In this document: piece by piece, positions 8,001 through 16,462 of the stretch
How positions within the stretch are numbered: the first letter of the stretch is position 1
Layout of the letters: each line of letters opens with the position of its first letter
Virus record (IMG/VR): IMGVR_UViG_3300027857_000021
Span: 1 to 61,060 of that record
Direction: 5' to 3' (one strand)
Origin: a virus
DNA: 61,060 nucleotides
The notes under the pieces: generated by a model
Databases searched by the model: none
Seen by the model: only the letters and a program-made list of their open reading frames with translations
What the model was told of the DNA's origin: nothing
Translations under genes and position numbers: made by a program

Positions 8001-8380
8001 TCTTCTGTCTCCTTTGTCCAGGCTCTCATCAACACGCTGTTCTGGAAGATCTCTGATAGCACAGTCGGTATGCCTAGTGCTATCGCGTATGCTGTCGCCG
8101 CTGTTACTAGCGGTGGATCGTAACCTAAAGACGACCAGTAAGCAGCTTCATGCTCTTGCATGTGTTGTATAAAGTCTGCTACTACCACTGATGACAGCAG
8201 CGTTTCGTACTGCTTAACACCGTCCTCATCTAACGAGACCGACATAAAGGGCTTTACCCCTAACTGTACTCTCAACTCATGTTTGAATCTAGCAGCAATC
8301 CTGCCAGGAGGAACTCGTTCCCAAATGAAGTTTTGCAACGTCGTCAACATCTGCTTACTCACTTTCTTTTTGGCTCCCAT
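7997..8380 (-). CDS. Hypothetical protein, tandem paralogue 2
   Basis: A 127-residue paralogue of 7662-8000. The ATG at 8380 gives ten extra basic residues (GAKKKVSKQ) ahead of the shared TLQxFI start; an internal ATG at about 8350 is an alternative. Helical and soluble. Function unknown. Confidence 0.7.
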   Translation of the reverse strand: MGAKKKVSKQMLTTLQNFIWERVPPGRIAARFKHELRVQLGVKPFMSVSLDEDGVKQYETLLSSVVVADFIQHMQEHEAAYWSSLGYDPPLVTAATAYAIALGIPTVLSEIFQNSVLMRAWTKETEE

Positions 8381-8931
8381 AACTTAGTTCCAGCTTCTCG
8401 TGTGAACTGCTTGCAGAGTAAGCACAGGTAGGTGTCGCTGTCGATACGTTCTACGTCACCGTTATGAAGGCAGACACCTCCCTGTGCTTGATAACGCTCT
8501 TCATACCCCAACCACCAAAACGGAGGTTCGTCTCTACCTTTATACACCCCATTCCAACGACATGTTAAGGCCCAACGTTCGTCCTCTAACATGTCATCGG
8601 TGATAGGATACGTTCGCTGCTCATCTACGCACACTTCATGCTCGACTGGTGTCAGATGCTTAAGTCCAGAAGGCATCTTACGTACTCGTAGCTCCTCGAC
8701 TATCATATCATGCAAGCTTACCAACTCAAACCTATACTGAGGCTCCTCCCAGCCTTTCCAACGTCTACCCCTAGCTACCATCGACAGTATCGTATGATGC
8801 TCAAAATGTTGCGCCAGCAACCGTTGGGTGTCTAACGCACGAAAACACTCCCACCAGTTACGGTCAAGCGTCCATATTTTTATAGCAACACCCCTTCTAG
8901 TATCTACTCCATCGGTCTCCGAACTGGGCAT
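8359..8931 (-). CDS. Hypothetical protein with Cys pair near the C-terminus
   Basis: A 190-residue protein, Trp-rich, ending with CLHNG ... YLCLLCKQF, which may hold one zinc ion. It overlaps the genes on both sides by 22 and 29 bases, so the exact start is uncertain. Family not recognised. Confidence 0.65.
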   Translation of the reverse strand: MPSSETDGVDTRRGVAIKIWTLDRNWWECFRALDTQRLLAQHFEHHTILSMVARGRRWKGWEEPQYRFELVSLHDMIVEELRVRKMPSGLKHLTPVEHEVCVDEQRTYPITDDMLEDERWALTCRWNGVYKGRDEPPFWWLGYEERYQAQGGVCLHNGDVERIDSDTYLCLLCKQFTREAGTKLWEPKRK

Positions 8932-9187
8932 TATAAAACGCTTCTATAAACACAGTAGAGGTTCTATGGTAGTATACTGCGACGATATCCTTACCAGTTG
9001 GTATAGCAGCCCGTAAAACTATACCATCCGCTCTAAGTCGCTCTAAAGCATAGTGGACATTATCTGCTGGTGTACCCTGAAACAACTTTAGTAAAAGTCC
9101 TGCCGCTAGAGCGGGATACGTCTTCAGCTTCAGTGGTATCAGTTCTAGTAACTCCTCCCTTGTATGTGAAACATGCTTGACCGACAT
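8897..9187 (-). CDS. Winged-helix-like small protein, paralogue 2
   Basis: A 96-residue paralogue of 6054-6368 (LIPLKLKTYP, ADNVHYALERL, LRAAIPTGKD, IEAFYNAQFGDRWSRY). ATG at 9187 with GGAGACGA upstream, overlapping the preceding TGA as TGATG. Probable DNA-binding fold; target unknown. Confidence 0.7.
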   Translation of the reverse strand: MSVKHVSHTREELLELIPLKLKTYPALAAGLLLKLFQGTPADNVHYALERLRADGIVLRAAIPTGKDIVAVYYHRTSTVFIEAFYNAQFGDRWSRY

Positions 9188-9510
9188 CACTCGTCTCCGT
9201 TCTCCGCAGTTTCGTACTCTACTGGCACAACGACAGCGTCTACGGGTTCTCTCATACCAAGGCCAGCGAATAAGGCTTGCATCATTGTATTATGAGCCTC
9301 TTGCGTCTCTCGCAACCGCATATCTAGCCACCTACTCTCAATGTCCCTACCGACTCTGTCAATTAGATCCTGTAATACGACTTCAATCATGCCTAACATA
9401 CGCGGGCCTACTACATACGTATTACAAATCTCCTCAATCTCGCCGAATGCTTCTGACACTGCACGAGCGTACACAGCTGACGGTGTGCTATTAGAGTTGT
9501 CTAGCAACAT
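9187..9510 (-). CDS. Hypothetical protein
   Basis: A 107-residue helical protein with an acidic, Val-rich C-terminus. Perfect AAAGGAGGT site. First gene after the promoter at 9550. Family not recognised. Confidence 0.75.
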   Translation of the reverse strand: MLLDNSNSTPSAVYARAVSEAFGEIEEICNTYVVGPRMLGMIEVVLQDLIDRVGRDIESRWLDMRLRETQEAHNTMMQALFAGLGMREPVDAVVVPVEYETAENGDE

Positions 9511-9549
9511 GTCCGTAACCTCCTTTGTTTATAAATTGTGGTCGTTTAT

Positions 9550-9579
9550 ATTATAATATATACAAACGTTTGAAAACAA
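9550..9579 (-). promoter_or_regulatory. sigma70-type promoter overlapping a terminator
   Basis: Leftward -35 TTGTTT (9574-9579), 18-nt spacer, -10 TATAAT (9550-9555). Its -35 box touches the end of the terminator at 9579-9602. Drives 9510 to 7327. Confidence 0.85.
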
Positions 9580-9602
9580 GTAGGCGAACATATTCGCCTA
9601 CT
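9579..9602 (-). terminator. Intrinsic terminator of the gene at 9614
   Basis: A 10-bp inverted repeat AGTAGGCGAA/TTCGCCTACT with a 4-nt loop, running into TTGTTTTC on the minus strand. Confidence 0.8.
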
Positions 9603-9613
9603 CTACTACGTAA

Positions 9614-9991
9614 CTACTCCGGTTGATCTTCACTAGGTCCCGTACTCACCCAATGTGGTGAGCTAACGTAGCCCTCATTACGCAACATTCTCAGGTCTTC
9701 CCCCATTACCTGAAGAACGTACTCTTTCTTTACGTCGTGACCTACTAGTACACTACCCGAACCCACTACAGCTCTCCACTCGTCCCAGTGTGCTACCACC
9801 CAACCTTCCATAGAAGAGTGCAACACCTCCGCAAGAGCTTCGGGTATCTTGAACTGGTTAGGATCCTCCGGCCACGCATCCTTATGAGCTCTCCACCACA
9901 TATCTGCTACCCTAATAAGGTAGAACCGAAAGTTCTCGCACAGCTTATCTAACAGTTCTTCATCTACTGGTACAGACTCCCCTTCTGACAT
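9614..9991 (-). CDS. Hypothetical protein
   Basis: A 125-residue protein with a helical, Trp-rich first half (FYLIRVADMWWRAHKDAW). GGGAGG lies 5 nt before the ATG. It ends 12 bases before a terminator and closes the long 13469 to 9614 operon. Family not recognised. Confidence 0.75.
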   Translation of the reverse strand: MSEGESVPVDEELLDKLCENFRFYLIRVADMWWRAHKDAWPEDPNQFKIPEALAEVLHSSMEGWVVAHWDEWRAVVGSGSVLVGHDVKKEYVLQVMGEDLRMLRNEGYVSSPHWVSTGPSEDQPE

Positions 9992-9994
9992 ACT

Positions 9995-10228
9995 CTACCT
10001 CCCTTGTGGGGGAAGGTACTGCCAACCCTGTTCTTCTACGGCTTCTTTAGGCTGACCCTTTAGTTGCACCTCTAACTCGAGTTGCTTTAGACGTAGCTCC
10101 TCCTGTTTAGTGTGCTCTACCTCGATGTCAACTCGCCAACTCTTAAGTTGGGAGATGATAGACGGTATCGTGAAAGTAGCAACAACAATAATTAACCCTA
10201 CAAATGTATCGATGTAGTACGGAGACAT
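9995..10228 (-). CDS. Membrane-anchored coiled-coil protein
   Basis: A 77-residue protein: N-terminal hydrophobic helix (YIDTFVGLIIVVATFTIPS) followed by a heptad-rich charged stretch (HTKQEELRLKQLELEVQL). The ATG at 10228 gives the best spacing from AAAGGG; two earlier in-frame starts are possible. Spanin-like in outline, but no lipoprotein partner overlaps it and no lysis genes are nearby. Confidence 0.65.
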   Translation of the reverse strand: MSPYYIDTFVGLIIVVATFTIPSIISQLKSWRVDIEVEHTKQEELRLKQLELEVQLKGQPKEAVEEQGWQYLPPQGR

Positions 10229-10253
10229 CATCAACCCTTTCTAGTCTTGAAAC

Positions 10254-10502
10254 CTAACGCATACCCATATCCTTAAAGGGACCCTCGTCATCGTCTTCTG
10301 ACTCTTCCTCGTCTTCTTCACCGTACTCGTACTCTGCCTTTCGAGCTAGAGCATCCGCTATTTGTACTGCGTACGGCAGCTGTTTAGTACGTTCCTGACT
10401 TACGCTTACAAAGGCTTCTGCCACCAACTTTGTGGCCAAAAGTGTCATGTACGTTATAAGTACTGTAGTTAAGCAGACTAGACCAACTATTAGTAGACTC
10501 AT
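10254..10502 (-). CDS. Small membrane protein with acidic tail
   Basis: An 82-residue protein: one long N-terminal membrane helix (residues 3-30) then a very acidic tail (EYGEEDEEESEDDDEG). ATG at 10502 with GAAGGAGAAC. Coupled to the upstream gene by a 4-base overlap. Function unknown. Confidence 0.7.
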   Translation of the reverse strand: MSLLIVGLVCLTTVLITYMTLLATKLVAEAFVSVSQERTKQLPYAVQIADALARKAEYEYGEEDEEESEDDDEGPFKDMGMR

Positions 10503-10912
10503 ACGTTCTCCTTCTTTCTTGTTGGTATCCACACCAACAACTCTTGACTACCGAGCTCGGCATTCGCCCGCGTATTTGCGACTAGTTTAGCACAGTAGCC
10601 TACTCGCTCTAGCTCCGCTTGCACTTGATAGAACCAAGCGAGACGTTCAGTTTCTCCTAGACCGTGGTAGTACAGCCGAAACGCTAACGTTCCTACCCCA
10701 GACTTAGGAGCGGGTGACATCGTATAGCCTGTATCCCATACCAAACCATGTCCTGAATGATTGTCAGCAACCGCTGACTTTGCACCGGTCGACTCAATAA
10801 CGTCTTCCAATAACTCACGTTCGGTCTTCCTACTCTCGTCTGGCGGCGTATACGTCCTGACCGAGGACGCACCATCTCCAACCAGCCTACTACCGATAGG
10901 GTCTTTAGTCAC
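10499..10912 (-). CDS. Hypothetical protein (GTG start)
   Basis: A 137-residue soluble protein with GAGGTGG upstream of the GTG and a GTGA overlap with the preceding gene. The C-terminal half looks alpha/beta (LAWFYQVQAELERVGYCAKL). Family not recognised. Confidence 0.7.
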   Translation of the reverse strand: MTKDPIGSRLVGDGASSVRTYTPPDESRKTERELLEDVIESTGAKSAVADNHSGHGLVWDTGYTMSPAPKSGVGTLAFRLYYHGLGETERLAWFYQVQAELERVGYCAKLVANTRANAELGSQELLVWIPTRKKENV

Positions 10913-11136
10913 GATACCACCTCATCAATCCACAAACGATAGTCCAGCACACGAAGACCACACATCATACAAGTACACCGACAAGCACAGCGTAAAAAAG
11001 TGTGCCACGTCGCTGGGTACAAACCCACCGTTAGGAGGTCTCTACTAGTATACGTAAGCCATACTACTAGCGTTGTAAGAACTACAACTCCTAACCAAAA
11101 ACGCCAGTTCTTAGGCAAATGCCTACCCTTAAACAC
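10909..11136 (-). CDS. Small Cys-rich membrane protein
   Basis: A 75-residue protein with one membrane helix (WLGVVVLTTLVVWLTY) and a C-terminal Cys cluster (FLRCACRCTCMMCG), which may bind metal or form disulphides. GTG start with AAAGGGG. It lies between other small membrane genes. Function unknown. Confidence 0.6.
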   Translation of the reverse strand: MFKGRHLPKNWRFWLGVVVLTTLVVWLTYTSRDLLTVGLYPATWHTFLRCACRCTCMMCGLRVLDYRLWIDEVVS

Positions 11137-11329
11137 TATACCACCCCTTTCGCTTGCAAAGTTCTATCCAAACGATGTTACTGGCAGATACCAGTATGGT
11201 ACAAACGGCTACTACTAGTAACATCACCCAATCTATACCGATGTACCAGAACGTCCAACCTAGCAAACCTCCTGCAGACGCAGATGCTACACCTATTACG
11301 AGTTGGCCGACCCAGTACTGCCACTTCAT
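11129..11329 (-). CDS. Small two-helix membrane protein
   Basis: A 66-residue protein with two hydrophobic segments (residues 8-30 and 34-53) and a short basic tail. AAGGAG about 11 nt upstream. Function unknown. Confidence 0.65.
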   Translation of the reverse strand: MKWQYWVGQLVIGVASASAGGLLGWTFWYIGIDWVMLLVVAVCTILVSASNIVWIELCKRKGWYSV

Positions 11330-11343
11330 ACTTTACCCACTCC

Positions 11344-12102
11344 TTAATTCAGTTGCTTTGGTTTCGGAGTAGCTCCGCTTAGGCCTTTGTTAATCTGTAT
11401 ACGGTTGCCGGCCTGTACACCGGCATTGAAAGCGTCCGCACTGGTTGCATTAGTTATTGGTCCAGCAACCAATTTCGGGTGAAACTTTTTGACTGCGGTC
11501 GCAAGAGCTTGGTCCTTCACGACCATCAACGCTTGCATGTTTCTGTCAGCAGAGCTAGTAACTGACTGCTGACTCCTCAACCGACGCGCAACAGTTAATA
11601 CAGCTCCTTTGTAGAAGCTGTCCATGTACTGCATTTTCGGCATGCGGACACGATATCTATTGCCTAACCAACTCGCTTCCCCCAAAGAGGAGATAGCTCC
11701 AGTTAAGTACGTAAAGAGGTACTTAACGACCTCTATGTTATGAGGTTGACCTACTAGCATAGAGATCTGTGGGGGTTGCTTAGTCGCAGGTTGATGCATA
11801 GCACTAGCAGCGTACTTAATACCGACAGTCTGGCAGAAGTTACAGCCGGCTATCTCGGCTAGTAGCTGTCTACGCCAAGCGGTAGGTACACCGAAAGGAA
11901 CACCCAGGTCTACGGGTGTTTCTGTGTAGTCATCCGTAGAACCGAACTGCTCCACCTGTGCTACCTCTAGATTGTACTTAGCTAGTAACTCCTGTACTTT
12001 AGCTGCGGCGGATGCAGCTTCTTCTGGCGTACCCGGGTGGTCTCTTAAAGCCATTAACGCTTTAAGTCGTCTAAATGTCGCGCTAGTAGGGTTATCCGAC
12101 AT
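11344..12102 (-). CDS. DUF2786-type protein
   Basis: A 252-residue protein. Residues about 8-55 (RRLKALMALRDHPGTPEEA, then AAAKVQELLAKYNLEVAQV) match the DUF2786 helical signature [IL]xKLLALA...EA..A..kAQeLL.kY.Ls. The rest (residues 70-235) fits the C-terminal region usually attached in phage and bacterial members. The family's biochemical role is not established. AAGGAG upstream of the ATG. Confidence 0.75.
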   Translation of the reverse strand: MSDNPTSATFRRLKALMALRDHPGTPEEAASAAAKVQELLAKYNLEVAQVEQFGSTDDYTETPVDLGVPFGVPTAWRRQLLAEIAGCNFCQTVGIKYAASAMHQPATKQPPQISMLVGQPHNIEVVKYLFTYLTGAISSLGEASWLGNRYRVRMPKMQYMDSFYKGAVLTVARRLRSQQSVTSSADRNMQALMVVKDQALATAVKKFHPKLVAGPITNATSADAFNAGVQAGNRIQINKGLSGATPKPKQLN

Positions 12103-12112
12103 ATATTTCTCC

Positions 12113-12454
12113 TTAGTTTCGTACTAGTTGCATCCACTCGTTCGCCTCAGTAAACACTGCTAACTGTGCTTGCGTTAGCTCAGGTCGTACCATTCTGTCT
12201 GTAAAAGCACGTCGTCTGTGATGGCCGTGATTCTGCATAGTTTTTGACTGACAGACAGCTACAACTTCGCAACATGCCAGTCTTACGTCTTCCGGCAGTC
12301 TACGGTCTCTTGACTTGACCGCGTATAGCCACATAACCTCATGTAGAAACGGCCTTTCTGTCAAGTCTACATCGATAGGGCCGAACTGAAACAACCAACC
12401 GGTTGTCGTTAGTCCTGCTGTTGGGTGAGTATTAGTTACCCCATTGTTACACAT
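12113..12454 (-). CDS. Hypothetical protein
   Basis: A 113-residue protein with helical C-terminal half (LTQAQLAVFTEANEWMQLV). GAGGTAATAT precedes the ATG. It sits directly after the TIR-like pair and may belong with it. Family not recognised. Confidence 0.65.
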   Translation of the reverse strand: MCNNGVTNTHPTAGLTTTGWLFQFGPIDVDLTERPFLHEVMWLYAVKSRDRRLPEDVRLACCEVVAVCQSKTMQNHGHHRRRAFTDRMVRPELTQAQLAVFTEANEWMQLVRN

Positions 12455-12457
12455 ATA

Positions 12458-12919
12458 TTACCTCAGATCGGATAGCAACTTTCTCATAAAGAGGTTCCAC
12501 GACACATCCCGTTCTTGAGTATTAGCATTCAACCAAAAGTCACCGCTGGCGGTAAGTTCCCGTCTCAGGTAAGAAAGCTCCGAGAAGTCCAGGAGACAGT
12601 CACTCGCCATCACAGCGTAGCTCCCACTAGCCTTCTCACTAGGCATAGCCTCTGCAAAGCACTTCCGTACCATTCTCCCAATGACAGTACTCTCCCTGGA
12701 AGCCTCTGAGAGTAAGCTACTTGACATGATCAGTATTCCTAACGTCGACTCCTTCCAGAAGCGATCCAGTTCCGTCCGCAACTCGGTACCTGCTATGAGT
12801 GACGTACTCATATCGTAATACGGAATACCACACAACTCTAGACTAACCCCCAACTCATCAGCTAGTTTACGGTCTGCCTTCTGCTTCTCAGCACAGAACA
12901 CTGACACAATTTTTGGCAT
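12458..12919 (-). CDS. TIR-like domain protein 2
   Basis: A 153-residue protein whose layout fits a TIR fold: first strand IVSVFCAEKQKADRKLADEL, then GIPYYDMSTSLIAGTELRTE (bent-loop region), strand LGILIMSSSLLSEAS, and a later strand GSYAVMASDCLLDFSEL. An acidic residue follows the SSxLL strand (SEASRES), where TIR NADases carry the catalytic Glu. ATG at 12919 with AGAAGGGGG. It follows a second TIR-like gene by 16 nt. TIR assignment is by pattern only. Confidence 0.55.
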   Translation of the reverse strand: MPKIVSVFCAEKQKADRKLADELGVSLELCGIPYYDMSTSLIAGTELRTELDRFWKESTLGILIMSSSLLSEASRESTVIGRMVRKCFAEAMPSEKASGSYAVMASDCLLDFSELSYLRRELTASGDFWLNANTQERDVSWNLFMRKLLSDLR

Positions 12920-12935
12920 ATGTAACCCCCTTCTT

Positions 12936-13469
12936 TTAGACTTCAGCCCCACAATCGGAGCAATATTTGAAGCCAGTCGGTACATCAGTACCACACCTAG
13001 AGCAAATCCTCAAGTAGTGCTTGATAGTACGCTCAACTTCAGTCACGACAGCTCTCCAAGCAGAATCCCTTCCACCGGGGAACTTCTTCACTCCCGCAAG
13101 ATTGGGTACGGGATACAAACCTTCGAAGGCTGCTTCCTCATCCCAAGAGCAGTGAGAAAGCGCTACTAGTATCACCATAGCACCCGTACTACGCTTGTTC
13201 ACAATCTCATCCCGGACTAAGTTACGCCCGGACTGATAATCGGTCAATGAGTCCAACACGTACAGAAAGTCCGCACTCACGTGTGCTATGACGATATCAG
13301 CACTCTGCACGTTCGACCACGCATCTATTACGTCGACCGGATCTAGTAGGTTTACGGTACGAAGTAGTACCCTTCCGGCAAACTTCCTCCTCAAGTGGAC
13401 AGCGTGAGTCTCGAACTCCCTAAGGTAGAGTTTGTCAGTCTCCACACCCAACTGAGTAATAGTAAGCAC
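12936..13469 (-). CDS. TIR-like protein with C-terminal zinc ribbon
   Basis: A 177-residue protein. Residues 1-150 follow the bacterial TIR pattern closely: YLREFETHAVHLRRKF, a segment corresponding to the BB loop, NVQSADIVIAHVSADFLYVL, RDEIVNKR (candidate catalytic Glu), GAMVILVALSHCSWDEEAAF, then LAGVKKFPGGRDSAWRAV, the usual end block. Residues 156-175 form a zinc ribbon (CSRCG ... CSDCG). GTG start with AGGGAGG. First gene of its operon. TIR domains typically cleave NAD or make cyclic ADP-ribose signals; the phage role (defence, counter-defence or signalling) is unknown. Confidence 0.65.
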   Translation of the reverse strand: MLTITQLGVETDKLYLREFETHAVHLRRKFAGRVLLRTVNLLDPVDVIDAWSNVQSADIVIAHVSADFLYVLDSLTDYQSGRNLVRDEIVNKRSTGAMVILVALSHCSWDEEAAFEGLYPVPNLAGVKKFPGGRDSAWRAVVTEVERTIKHYLRICSRCGTDVPTGFKYCSDCGAEV

Positions 13470-13511
13470 TTTCCCTCCCTTTAGTGGTGTAGTATTTTAT
13501 TTATTATTTAT

Positions 13512-13541
13512 ATTATAATAAATTCCACCGGTTGAAAACAA
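13512..13541 (-). promoter_or_regulatory. sigma70-type promoter
   Basis: Leftward -35 TTGTTT (13536-13541), 18-nt spacer, -10 TATAAT (13512-13517). The 41-nt core is nearly identical to the promoter at 18746. Drives 13469 to 9614, beginning with the TIR-like pair. Confidence 0.85.
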
Positions 13542-13577
13542 GAGGTAACTATCTCAAAAACAAGCGCACTCGCCCGC

Positions 13578-14036
13578 CTAGTCGGTATCATCGACTATGA
13601 TGAAACCTAACCGGTCTCGAGTGACACGCTTCAAGTCCCGCTCGAACCCTACACTGTAAGTAGCTATACTCTCCCGTGAGAGTCCTCGATGGTTATAGAC
13701 TCCCAACAGTCCGTCTACTGGAGCATCTACTAGTTCTGCTAGCAGACTTTCATATTTTGACCTAGGCCATAAGTGTAGGGCTACGCTACTTAGAAGTGCG
13801 ATACGCTTAACCTGACTCAATCTTACGAAGCGAACTCCAGAGACTAAACCCGTACTATACTGCTCCCTACGTAACACATCCTCCATAACGTAGAGTATTT
13901 CATGCCACCGCTCAGCAAAGGGGCCTTTCCTACGTCGCTCTACGGCTCGTTTCGCAGCGCATTCTCTACAGTAGGTGGTGTTCTCGGAGTCTAGTGGTTT
14001 CCTACAGTCTCTGCAAGTCGCTCGCTTACTCCTCAT
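13578..14036 (-). CDS. Zinc-ribbon protein
   Basis: A 152-residue protein with an N-terminal ribbon (residues 8-27: CRDCRKPL ... YCREC) followed by a basic stretch (AAKRAVERRRKG), then a helical domain. GGAAGGAC precedes the ATG. Last gene of the operon from 16726. Nucleic-acid binding is plausible; otherwise unknown. Confidence 0.7.
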   Translation of the reverse strand: MRSKRATCRDCRKPLDSENTTYCRECAAKRAVERRRKGPFAERWHEILYVMEDVLRREQYSTGLVSGVRFVRLSQVKRIALLSSVALHLWPRSKYESLLAELVDAPVDGLLGVYNHRGLSRESIATYSVGFERDLKRVTRDRLGFIIVDDTD

Positions 14037-15027
14037 AATAGTCCTTCCGATCTATGAGCAGAAATGGAGCGTTGAGGTTGCCGTTTAGTAGACTATTCCA
14101 GTAGTGTTCTGCAAGTGGATATCTATGATGTGTACTGAATACCCCCGTAGATACGTGCCGCAGTTCGTCGGTCGCTAGGCTCACATAGTGAAGCACAACC
14201 ATATCGATAGGTGGTAAGTAACAGTCCTCCGGCTGTATGCAGAGGAACCCAATGATACCTCGCTCGCGTACTCGGACCGAAAACGCATGCTGCAGCACAT
14301 CTCCACCGATAGCATACTCAATGTCAGGCCAGATCGTACTGGGTATCACTATCTCAAACGTATGTCTATCCTCTCGCTGTAAGTCATCGAACAGCTTTTG
14401 AGACACCGAAGCTGGCAGCGTCTCCTGTGCTAACAGCAACGACCTCATCAAAGGCATATATCCGTCAATCTCCGAAGTACTCCAACCGGTAGTACGAATG
14501 TCTCCAGTCATCAACGTAACTTCGTCCTCGAGTGCCTCGAATATCACTGACGCTAGCTCATATTCGCTATACAGTCGGGACACCCACTCGTCCTTCCAGA
14601 CGTACAGGGTTCGGTAGTGACCCTCGTAACGGTCAGCTACGTCTCGTGAGATGAGTCGGATCCAAGGCTCCCCTTTTAGGACTTGTAGTTGTAGTTCATC
14701 CGTAAACTTGCTATTCACACGTAAGGACCCAGTTGCCTTGAATAGCTGCCACTGATGTTCATTCAATACCGATGGTCGGTCTAACGTAAGGTCATTCTCC
14801 CAACCATCTGATCTAGCACACTTGCATGTCGGCAAGTCCGGTGGTCGGTTCGACTGAAACCTAGTTGGGTCTCTATACTCGAGGGTATAGGTACTAGCTA
14901 CTGCATTATGTGTAACATACACCGTTGATACCCCGGAACTTACATACGCTACCGTGCCGTTCGAAAGAGTCGTCACGACCCAACCACCGACACTGAAGGT
15001 ACCGCTCATGAATACATTGTCGTCCAA
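14026..15027 (-). CDS. Large hypothetical protein
   Basis: A 333-residue protein starting at TTG 15027, chosen because GGAGG lies 8 nt upstream and this removes a 60-base overlap with the upstream gene. The first 70 residues are beta-rich and Ser/Thr/Val-rich; a CKC follows, and the C-terminal half is alpha/beta. No signal peptide is evident. Family not recognised. Confidence 0.65.
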   Translation of the reverse strand: MDDNVFMSGTFSVGGWVVTTLSNGTVAYVSSGVSTVYVTHNAVASTYTLEYRDPTRFQSNRPPDLPTCKCARSDGWENDLTLDRPSVLNEHQWQLFKATGSLRVNSKFTDELQLQVLKGEPWIRLISRDVADRYEGHYRTLYVWKDEWVSRLYSEYELASVIFEALEDEVTLMTGDIRTTGWSTSEIDGYMPLMRSLLLAQETLPASVSQKLFDDLQREDRHTFEIVIPSTIWPDIEYAIGGDVLQHAFSVRVRERGIIGFLCIQPEDCYLPPIDMVVLHYVSLATDELRHVSTGVFSTHHRYPLAEHYWNSLLNGNLNAPFLLIDRKDYYEE

Positions 15028-15044
15028 AGTGACAACCTCCAAAA

Positions 15045-15824
15045 CTATACTACTTGTGCTTGCTCTTCTCCCTCTTCGTAAAAGAACGGTGCAAGCACCT
15101 CTTCCCACGTTCTTTTACACCTTAACTGTACCTCTTCAGGTAGGTTAGGCTGTCCAATTAAACGAGCTCGCCTAACAAAGGCGAGCTCGTCCCGACGGAA
15201 CAGCTCCAAGTACGCGCCCAGCTGTGCTAGACGGTCTTCCGGTAGCCTATCGTGTCTACGCACTTTCAACATCCCCAGGGGAATACGTTCTTCCGTACTT
15301 GTCGACAGAAAGACCAGCATCGGCGTGTGAGTCTCTAGGGACATAGTAAAGTCATACTCCACATCCGGCGTGAGCGAACTCACGTACGTCGTACACTGCG
15401 TGCTAAAGTCGGCAATCGTCAACTCCTCTAGTACGTCTTGTACGAACGTACTATCTATTCCCTCTGCTTCTTCTATACTCTCGATACAATCCAACTGATG
15501 TATAAGACGTTTAACGGTCTTGCCTGATCTTAGGTCCTGCTCGACCCGACAGCCTTTCTGCAAGAACTCGATTTCGTCGGCGAGTAAGCTTCGGACTGTT
15601 CGTAGGGCGCGTTCTGCTGCACCTGACTCATCAATCTCGTGGGGGAACAGACGAGTTAGTGAGGCATGAGTCCTCCTTTGGAAGACTGTCACTGAACCTA
15701 CCGCCTTAGTGATACGGTAGTCCCAAGGAAAGTACTCGCTTTGGATAGTGACAGCAGTCCTATACTTCCACTCCAGCCATTGGAGTGGAGTTAATAACTG
15801 TTGCATCTCAGTGTCTACGTGCAT
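15045..15824 (-). CDS. Large hypothetical protein
   Basis: A 259-residue, mainly helical and acidic protein ending in EEGEEQAQVV. AAGGAG about 11 nt before the ATG. Always followed by 14026-15027 in this layout, so the two may act together. Family not recognised. Confidence 0.7.
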   Translation of the reverse strand: MHVDTEMQQLLTPLQWLEWKYRTAVTIQSEYFPWDYRITKAVGSVTVFQRRTHASLTRLFPHEIDESGAAERALRTVRSLLADEIEFLQKGCRVEQDLRSGKTVKRLIHQLDCIESIEEAEGIDSTFVQDVLEELTIADFSTQCTTYVSSLTPDVEYDFTMSLETHTPMLVFLSTSTEERIPLGMLKVRRHDRLPEDRLAQLGAYLELFRRDELAFVRRARLIGQPNLPEEVQLRCKRTWEEVLAPFFYEEGEEQAQVV

Positions 15825-15848
15825 AAGGGGGTCAACTCCTTTTAACTA

Positions 15849-16139
15849 CTACTGCATTGGACAGTCCGGATCCCGAAAAAATTTCTCGACGGTATCCATA
15901 GATACCTCTAAGTACAAGTCTGGCAACCCCTCAGGATCGTCGTGAGGGACCTGTAACTCATGCTGTAACGCCTTAAAAGCCTCTTCAGCTAGCTTTGTTA
16001 GGTCTAGCTCGACTCCGTCCATATAGTCTCTCCAATTCTGAAACAGCTCCTCCCACATCCAATCCCTGATCCGGCGTGCTTTCGGATCTCGGCTGTAGTT
16101 GAATGACGACACTGTTTCGGTTCCTTCCCTGCGGCTCAT
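15849..16139 (-). CDS. Hypothetical protein
   Basis: A 96-residue helical acidic protein. No good ribosome site is seen before the ATG, so the start is uncertain. About 105 bases separate it from the upstream gene; that gap contains a small hairpin (CGGCTAG/CTAGCCG near 16170). Family not recognised. Confidence 0.6.
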   Translation of the reverse strand: MSRREGTETVSSFNYSRDPKARRIRDWMWEELFQNWRDYMDGVELDLTKLAEEAFKALQHELQVPHDDPEGLPDLYLEVSMDTVEKFFRDPDCPMQ

Positions 16140-16245
16140 CGCAAATGTTAGCAGTTACTCGAGAAATACGGCTAGCACTCGCTAGCCGTCCAAATCGATA
16201 TACTCCTTTCGCACTACATATTACTTAACATGCACCATCTCTCAA

Positions 16246-16458
16246 TCAAAGTGGGATATGGTGCGTGTACAGTGAGAGTAGATAGATCGCCCACACCGGT
16301 AACATCGTCGCTTGAACAGTTAATACGAGTTCAGCCAACTGCGAACCCTTTACCGGGTCCGAGTCAGTGTGACTCCATAGTGCTAGACGTAGTACGAACA
16401 GTTGCAGAGCGACATTAAAAGCTACAACTGCTATGTATGTTGGTATGTGAGGGTGCAT
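16246..16458 (-). CDS. Small two-helix membrane protein
   Basis: A 70-residue protein with two hydrophobic segments (TYIAVVAFNVALQLFVLRLA and LPVWAIYLLSLYT). ATG at 16458 with GAGGTG 7 nt upstream. Function unknown. Confidence 0.65.
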   Translation of the reverse strand: MHPHIPTYIAVVAFNVALQLFVLRLALWSHTDSDPVKGSQLAELVLTVQATMLPVWAIYLLSLYTHHIPL

Positions 16459-16462
16459 ACAG

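Noticed and set aside
9995-10228. Inner-membrane spanin
   Set aside because: One helix plus coiled coil fits loosely, but there is no overlapping outer-membrane lipoprotein gene and no lysis cassette.
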